A stretch of DNA of 64,000 nucleotides from Pseudomonas guariconensis (GTDB taxonomy: Bacteria > Pseudomonadota > Gammaproteobacteria > Pseudomonadales > Pseudomonadaceae), in contig NZ_JAMYBK010000005.1 in assembly GCF_024127895.1 (NCBI RefSeq), positions 186,001 through 250,000 of the forward strand. Direction: 5' to 3'. Both the position numbers and the translations under genes were made by a program. The notes under the pieces were generated by a model. The model saw only the letters and a list, made by a program, of their open reading frames with translations. It was not told where the DNA came from and searched no databases. This document shows, one piece after another, positions 57,494 through 64,000 of this stretch; the stretch's first letter is position 1; each line of letters starts with the position of its first letter.

Positions 57494-58471
57494 TCAGGGG
57501 TAGGCGACGTAGACGTCGCTGAGCAGGTCGGCGGGCTGCGGCTTGGGGTCGGACTTGGCGCGGCGCACGGCGTCGTCGATCAGGGCCTCGACACGGGCGT
57601 CGATGGCATCGAGCTGGTCGAGGGTCAGCAGGCCGGCGTGGGTGGTCTTGTGGCGAAACTGCAGCAGGCAGTCTCGGCTTTCACGCAGGTTCTTCACCTC
57701 GTCCGGGGCCCGGTAGGTCTGGGCGTCGCCTTCGAAGTGGCCGTAGTAGCGGCTGAGCTTGACCTCGATCAGCGACGGCCCTTGCCCGGCGCGGGCGCGC
57801 TCGATGGCGGCGCCAGCGGCCTCGTGCACGGCGAAGAAGTCGAAGCCGTCGATGGTCACGCCAGGCATGCCGAAGCCGGCGGCGCGGTCGGCGATGTGAT
57901 CGCACGCCACCGACCAGGTCGAGGCCGTGGCCTCGGCGTAGCCGTTGTTCTCGGCGACGAAGATGCACGGCAGGTTCATGATCGAGGCCAGGTTCATCGC
58001 CTCGAACACCGCGCCTTCGTTGGAGGCTCCGTCGCCGAAGAAGGCCACCGACACATCGTCGCGGCCCTTGATCTTGGCGGCCAGGGCGGCGCCGGCCACC
58101 AAGGGGGCGCCGGCACCGACGATGCCGTTGGCACCGAGCATGCCCTTCTCCAGGTCGGCGATGTGCATGGAGCCACCCTTGCCGCCGCACACGCCGGTCT
58201 TCTTGCCGTAGATCTCGGCCATCATGCCGTACACGTCGACGCCCTTGGCGATGCAGTGGCCGTGGCCGCGGTGGGTCGAGGCAATGCAGTCGCTGTCGCG
58301 CAGGTGGGCCATGACCCCGGCGGCGGAGGCTTCCTCGCCGGCATACAGGTGGACGAAGCCGGGGATCTCGCCGGTGGCGAACTCGACGTGCAGGCGTTCT
58401 TCGAAGGCGCGGATGGTGCGCATCACTTCATAGGCATGCAGCAACTGCTCGGAACTGAGGTGAGTGGACAT
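57494..58471 (-). CDS. acoA: Acetoin dehydrogenase E1 alpha subunit
   Basis: A 325-residue alpha chain with the thiamine diphosphate motif GDGASNEGAVFEAMNL ending in NNGYA, and HRGHGHCIAKG upstream. CTGGAGA precedes ATG 58471; the longer reading upstream comes from the acoX 3' end. It is 22 bases after acoX. Confidence 0.95.
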   Translation of the reverse strand: MSTHLSSEQLLHAYEVMRTIRAFEERLHVEFATGEIPGFVHLYAGEEASAAGVMAHLRDSDCIASTHRGHGHCIAKGVDVYGMMAEIYGKKTGVCGGKGGSMHIADLEKGMLGANGIVGAGAPLVAGAALAAKIKGRDDVSVAFFGDGASNEGAVFEAMNLASIMNLPCIFVAENNGYAEATASTWSVACDHIADRAAGFGMPGVTIDGFDFFAVHEAAGAAIERARAGQGPSLIEVKLSRYYGHFEGDAQTYRAPDEVKNLRESRDCLLQFRHKTTHAGLLTLDQLDAIDARVEALIDDAVRRAKSDPKPQPADLLSDVYVAYP

Positions 58472-58493
58472 CTTGTTGTTCTCCAGGGTTGTC

Positions 58494-59549
58494 TCAACAC
58501 GGGGGTGCAGCGGGGCGCCGGTGGTCGCGGGGGACGACCAGCAGGTGATGACGGGCGGCATGGGCCAGCACGGCCTCGACATCCACGGTCAGGGGGCCGT
58601 GGGGGTCGAGGGTGATGGTCGGGGTATCGTGCTCGGCGAACTCGATCTCCCGTTCGCCGTCCAGGGCCAAGGTGCCGCAGGCCAGGGCCAGGGGGTAGGC
58701 CACGCCGGGTTCGAGCGGGCCAGAGGCGCTGATGCCGCAGCCCTGCAGCAGGCCGGGGGCCAGCGGGGCGAGCAGGGCCTGTGCGCTGTCGGCCTCGAGA
58801 CGTACCCAGGCACCGTGCCGGTCGTGGCGCGACACCGGGCACCACAGCCCGCACAGGGCCGACAGGCCGATGGCATGGGGTTCGGCGAAACAGGCGAAGA
58901 CTTCGGCCAGGTCTTCGCTGCGGCTGAGGGCGCGGGCACCGATGAAGCGCTGGGGCGACACGGCGACCTCCACCAGCGCCCACTCGCACAGGCCCTGTTC
59001 GGGCACGCGCACCAGCAGCCGCTTGTTGCGGCGCAGGCCGATGCCGGCGGGGATCTGGCCGCTGGCCTGCAGGCCGCCGGCCAGGCCCGCGCTGGTGGCC
59101 TCGCGCAGTTCGGGAAAGGCGTTGTTGGTGCCGGTGGACAAGGTCAGCAAGGGCACGTCGCCAGCCTCGGCAGCCACGGCCTTGTGGGTCCCGTCGCCAC
59201 CGAGCACGGCGATCATCGCCACGCCGCGCTCGACCATCTGGCGGGTGGCCAGGCGGGTGTCGGCGACGGTCTGGGTCAGTGGCAGGTCGAGGACTTCCAG
59301 GGTGGGCCAGTGCTGGTCACGGGCCAGCGGGCCGAGGCTGGCCTTGAGCACGGCGGCGGCGATACCGGTCATGTCGGTGGGCAGCAGCACCCGGGCGATG
59401 CCGGTGGCGCCGAAGGCCGCGAGCAGGCGCTGGATGGCCGAGGCCTTGTCGGTACTGGAGTACAGCCCGGCATTGGCGGTCAGGCGACGCAGGTCGCGAC
59501 CGGACGCCGGGTTGGCGATGATGCCGATGGTCGGGGCGGGTTGCGGCAT
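58494..59549 (-). CDS. acoX: AcoX, NAD kinase-like protein of the acetoin cluster
   Basis: A 351-residue protein with the diacylglycerol/NAD kinase fold: IGIIANPASG at 8-17 and the nucleotide motif GGDGTHK at 117-123. AcoX always travels with acetoin dehydrogenase genes; its exact reaction is unsettled and it is not essential in some hosts. It is first in acoXABC, with a consensus sigma-54 promoter about 40 bases upstream. Confidence 0.92.
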   Translation of the reverse strand: MPQPAPTIGIIANPASGRDLRRLTANAGLYSSTDKASAIQRLLAAFGATGIARVLLPTDMTGIAAAVLKASLGPLARDQHWPTLEVLDLPLTQTVADTRLATRQMVERGVAMIAVLGGDGTHKAVAAEAGDVPLLTLSTGTNNAFPELREATSAGLAGGLQASGQIPAGIGLRRNKRLLVRVPEQGLCEWALVEVAVSPQRFIGARALSRSEDLAEVFACFAEPHAIGLSALCGLWCPVSRHDRHGAWVRLEADSAQALLAPLAPGLLQGCGISASGPLEPGVAYPLALACGTLALDGEREIEFAEHDTPTITLDPHGPLTVDVEAVLAHAARHHLLVVPRDHRRPAAPPC

Positions 59550-59582
59550 GGCGCACCTCGTTTTCTTGTTTGCCAGGGCTTG

Positions 59583-59598
59583 AGCAAGCGCGGTGCCA
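59583..59598 (-). promoter_or_regulatory. Sigma-54 promoter of acoXABC
   Basis: The minus strand reads TGGCACCGCGCTTGCT (59598-59583), a full match to TGGCAC-N5-TTGC(A/T), with GG-N10-GC spacing, 35 bases before the acoX ATG. The divergent gene encodes the expected activator AcoR. Confidence 0.85.
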
Positions 59599-59718
59599 GG
59601 TTTGCCCGGGCTGCCTGTAAGGCGCGTGGCAGAGCGATCCGGCAGGGTTGCAGGCGAAGCCTGGGCGGTGCCAGGCGAGACGCCGGGTGCCAGCCGGGCG
59701 GGGGCGCCGGCGAGACAC

Positions 59719-59735
59719 TGAGACGCTGCGTCTCA
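59719..59735. promoter_or_regulatory. Probable AcoR upstream activating sequence
   Basis: TGAGACG-CTG-CGTCTCA is a 17-base palindrome with perfect seven-base arms. It lies about 125 bases upstream of the sigma-54 promoter and 52 bases before the acoR start, placed to serve activation of acoX and feedback on acoR. Assignment to AcoR is inferred from position. Confidence 0.6.
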
Positions 59736-59786
59736 AGCGCACCGGTGATCACGCGGCGCTTGTCGGACAATCCGTGGAGGCGCTTA

Positions 59787-61682
<1,896 letters not shown>

Positions 61683-61714
61683 GGGGCCGCCTGGTTTTTC
61701 TTGTCGCTTGCCGC

Positions 61715-61747
61715 TAAAAAAGAACCCCGGCACCAGGCCGGGGTTCT
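61715..61747 (-). terminator. Rho-independent terminator of accBC
   Basis: Minus strand AGAACCCCGG-cctggtg-CCGGGGTTCT is a ten-base perfect stem followed by TTTTTTAGC. It is eighteen bases after the accC stop and also lies just past the convergent acoR stop. Confidence 0.9.
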
Positions 61748-61765
61748 GTCACCTCACACGCACGA

Positions 61766-63112
61766 TCACTCCTGGTTGGCCAGTTTGTGCTCGAGGTAGT
61801 GGATGTTGACGCCACCTTTGCAGAAACCTTCATCGCGCACCAGGTCACGGTGCAGCGGGATGTTGGTCTTGATGCCGTCGACCACGATCTCGTCCAGGGC
61901 ATTGCGCATGCGCGCCATGGCTTCGTCGCGGTCCTTGCCGTAGGTGATCAGCTTGCCGATCAGCGAGTCGTAGTTCGGCGGGACCGAGTAACCGCTGTAC
62001 AGGTGCGAGTCGACACGCACGCCATTGCCGCCCGGAGCATGGAAGTGCTTGACGGTACCTGGGCTCGGGATGAACTTCTTCGGGTCCTCGGCGTTGATCC
62101 GGCACTCCAGCGAGTGGCCACGGATGACCACGTCTTCCTGGCGGATCGACAGCTTGTTGCCAGCGGCGATGCTGAGCATCTCCTTGACGATGTCGATACC
62201 GGTGACCATCTCCGAGACCGGGTGCTCGACCTGAACGCGGGTGTTCATCTCGATGAAGTAGAAACGACCGTTCTCGTACAGGAACTCGAAGGTACCGGCA
62301 CCGCGGTAGCCGATCTCGATGCACGCCTGCACGCAGCGGGCGAACACTTCCTGGCGGGCGTCCTCGTCGATGCCCGGGGCCGGGGCTTCTTCCAGCACCT
62401 TCTGGTGACGGCGCTGCAGGGAGCAGTCACGGTCGCCCAGGTGGATGGCGTTGCCCTGGCCGTCGGAAAGCACCTGGACTTCCACGTGGCGTGGGTTGGT
62501 CAGGAACTTCTCCAGGTAGACCATCGGGTTGCCGAAGGCGGCACCGGCTTCGTTGCGAGTCAGCTTGGCCGCGGCGATCAGGTCTTCTTCCTTGTGCACC
62601 ACGCGCATGCCGCGACCACCACCGCCACCGGCGGCCTTGATGATCACCGGGTAGCCTACCTCGCGGGCGATCGCCAGCGCGGTTTCCTCGTCTTCCGGCA
62701 GCGGGCCGTCGGAGCCCGGCACGGTCGGCACGCCGGCCTTGATCATCGCGTCCTTGGCCGAGACCTTGTCGCCCATCAGGCGGATGGTGTCGGCTTTCGG
62801 GCCGATGAAGGCGAAGCCGGATTTCTCCACCTGTTCGGCGAAGTCGGCGTTCTCGGCGAGGAAGCCGTAGCCTGGGTGGATGGCGGTGGCGCCCGTCACT
62901 TCGGCAGCGGCGATGATCGCCGGGATGTGCAGGTAGGATTCGCGGGACGACGCCGGGCCGATGCACACGGACTCGTCAGCCAGGCCCAGGTGCATCAGCT
63001 CGCGGTCGGCCGTGGAGTGTACGGCGACGGTCTTGATACCCAGTTCCTTGCAGGCACGCAGGATACGCAGGGCAATTTCGCCGCGGTTGGCGATCAGAAC
63101 TTTTTCCAACAT
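61766..63112 (-). CDS. accC: Biotin carboxylase subunit of acetyl-CoA carboxylase
   Basis: A 448-residue ATP-grasp enzyme that carboxylates the biotin on AccB, the first step of fatty acid synthesis. [20 protein letters not shown] is the N-terminus; [13 protein letters not shown] is the ATP loop and [15 protein letters not shown] the catalytic stretch. GGAGAG precedes ATG 63112; the ORF starting seven codons earlier lacks it. It lies 17 bases after accB. Confidence 0.97.
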   Translation of the reverse strand: MLEKVLIANRGEIALRILRACKELGIKTVAVHSTADRELMHLGLADESVCIGPASSRESYLHIPAIIAAAEVTGATAIHPGYGFLAENADFAEQVEKSGFAFIGPKADTIRLMGDKVSAKDAMIKAGVPTVPGSDGPLPEDEETALAIAREVGYPVIIKAAGGGGGRGMRVVHKEEDLIAAAKLTRNEAGAAFGNPMVYLEKFLTNPRHVEVQVLSDGQGNAIHLGDRDCSLQRRHQKVLEEAPAPGIDEDARQEVFARCVQACIEIGYRGAGTFEFLYENGRFYFIEMNTRVQVEHPVSEMVTGIDIVKEMLSIAAGNKLSIRQEDVVIRGHSLECRINAEDPKKFIPSPGTVKHFHAPGGNGVRVDSHLYSGYSVPPNYDSLIGKLITYGKDRDEAMARMRNALDEIVVDGIKTNIPLHRDLVRDEGFCKGGVNIHYLEHKLANQE

Positions 63113-63129
63113 CGCAGGCTCTCCGCGGT

Positions 63130-63597
63130 TCAAACGATGGTGAACAGCGGCTGGTCGAACTCAACCGGCTGACCGTCTTCCACCAGGATGGCGTCGATGA
63201 CACCGCCGACATCGGCTTCGATGTGGTTCATCATCTTCATGGCTTCGACGATGCACAGGGTATCGCCTTTCTTCACGGTCTGACCGACTTCGGCGAAGTT
63301 GGCCGAGGTCGGCGAAGGCTTGCGGTAGAAGGTGCCGACCATCGGCGAGCGAACCACGGTGCCTTTGAGGGCCGGTGCGGCGGCAGCGGCTTCGGCGACC
63401 GGCGCGGCGGCAACCGGGGCTACGGCAGCGGCCACGGGCGCGGCGACCGGCGCCGGGGCGGCGAAGAACTGCTGGCCGGCCGGGGTCTTGCTGTGACGGC
63501 TGATGCGAACGGACTCTTCGCCTTCCTTGATCTCCAGTTCGTCGATGCCAGACTCTTCCAGCAGTTCGATCAGCTTCTTGACTTTACGGATATCCAT
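63130..63597 (-). CDS. accB: Biotin carboxyl carrier protein of acetyl-CoA carboxylase
   Basis: A 155-residue carrier. Residues 1-40 dimerise with AccC; an Ala/Pro-rich linker (about 45-78) follows; the biotinyl domain carries the biotin Lys in [14 protein letters not shown] lies upstream of the ATG. It is first of the accBC pair and follows aroQ on the same strand after a 98-base gap. Confidence 0.97.
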   Translation of the reverse strand: MDIRKVKKLIELLEESGIDELEIKEGEESVRISRHSKTPAGQQFFAAPAPVAAPVAAAVAPVAAAPVAEAAAAAPALKGTVVRSPMVGTFYRKPSPTSANFAEVGQTVKKGDTLCIVEAMKMMNHIEADVGGVIDAILVEDGQPVEFDQPLFTIV

Positions 63598-63666
63598 TAA
63601 TCATCAACTCCCAAGGTTCGGTCGGGGACGTAATTGAAAACGTGTCGAAAACGTTTTTCCAAACCC

Positions 63667-63682
63667 CGGCCCGAAGGGGCCG
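63667..63682 (-). terminator. Short hairpin between aroQ and accB
   Basis: CGGCCC-GAAG-GGGCCG, a six-base stem with a tetraloop, fourteen bases after the aroQ stop, followed on the minus strand by GGGGTTTGG. It is probably an attenuator; the accBC promoter would lie after it. Confidence 0.4.
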
Positions 63683-63695
63683 AGGCCTTGTGTCA

Positions 63696-64000
63696 TCAGG
63701 GCTGTGCGTTGGCAGCCAGGTATTCCAGCGCAGACTCCAGGGCCAACCGGTAGCCGGTGGCGCCCAGGCCGCAGATCACCCCTACGGCGACATCGGAGAA
63801 GTAGGAGTGATGACGGAACGGTTCGCGTTTGTGCACGTTCGAGAGGTGCACTTCGATGAATGGGATGCTCACCGCGAGCAATGCGTCACGTAATGCGACG
63901 CTGGTGTGGGTGAACGCCGCCGGATTGATCAGGATGAAGTCCACGCCTTCGTTGCGGGCGGCGTGGATGCGGTCGATCAGTTCGTACTCGGCATTGCTCT
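63696..64000 (-). CDS. aroQ: Type II 3-dehydroquinate dehydratase, 5' part beyond the window
   Basis: The last 100 or so codons of a type II dehydroquinase, which dehydrates 3-dehydroquinate in the shikimate pathway. [17 protein letters not shown] contains the substrate-binding stretch, [20 protein letters not shown] carries the conserved His and Arg residues, and the chain ends with a short Ala-rich helix. The N-terminal half with the catalytic Tyr lies outside. Type II enzymes are dodecamers. Neighbour of accBC on the same strand. Confidence 0.93.
   Translation of the reverse strand, partial: SNAEYELIDRIHAARNEGVDFILINPAAFTHTSVALRDALLAVSIPFIEVHLSNVHKREPFRHHSYFSDVAVGVICGLGATGYRLALESALEYLAANAQP

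Overview
The window looks like the chromosome of a Pseudomonas putida-group bacterium. The evidence is high GC, REP elements of the CGGGCAAGCCCGCTCCCACA type, and gene blocks in an order I recall from P. putida and P. aeruginosa: azurin-nadE-pncB-braCDEFG, bacterioferritin-osmE, urtABCDE, oprC, the cob genes, retS-purD-purH-fis-dusB, and prmA/accC-accB-aroQ. Almost every gene is ordinary core metabolism. No phage, IS transposase, tRNA, rRNA or CRISPR array was seen.

Layout. 1-3.2 kb: a truncated LOG-family nucleotidase gene, a possible 29-codon small gene, azurin, and the NAD salvage pair pncB-nadE. 3.2-8.8 kb: the branched-chain amino-acid ABC transporter braCDEFG behind a consensus sigma-54 promoter. 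8.8-9.4 kb: a gene-free stretch with two perfect DnaA boxes and several near-matches. 9.4-18.5 kb: a short-chain dehydrogenase, an AGE-family sugar isomerase, a FabR/DesT-like TetR regulator, a secreted protein built of 15-residue repeats, AsmA, a bacterioferritin-like protein, OsmE, a LipA-type lipase lacking signal peptide and disulfide cysteines, PsiF and an AI-2E-type permease. 18.5-21.4 kb: a 164-bp palindromic repeat element, then a truncated Hsp70 (YegD type) divergent from cbpA-cbpM.

21.4-29.2 kb: a GNAT acetyltransferase, the urea transporter urtABCDE behind a sigma-54-like promoter, and a CycA-type amino-acid permease. 29.4-34.3 kb: a five-gene copper-uptake operon (DUF2946, PCuAC chaperone, DUF2946, OprC receptor, PepSY membrane protein). 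34.7-36 kb: qmcA-nfeD. 36.2-43.8 kb: two divergent cobalamin operons, cobL-cbiD-cobK and cobG-cobH-cobI-cobJ, forming a mosaic aerobic pathway. 43.8-54.4 kb: marC, retS, purD, purH, dusB-fis, a zinc-ribbon membrane protein and prmA.

54.5-61.7 kb: a small unknown gene preceded by a strongly structured leader, then the acetoin dehydrogenase cluster acoXABC with its divergent sigma-54 activator acoR. The aco cluster lies between prmA and accC, which from memory is not its place in P. putida KT2440 or P. aeruginosa PAO1. It has no adjacent butanediol dehydrogenase. 61.7-64 kb: accC, accB and the start-truncated aroQ.

Themes: nitrogen and carbon uptake operons (bra, urt, aco) each carry a GG-N10-GC sigma-54 promoter found by eye. 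The binding-protein genes braC and urtA are each followed by a hairpin before the permease genes. Dispersed REPs and a second, CAAGCTGCAAG-type repeat occupy most of the longer intergenic gaps.
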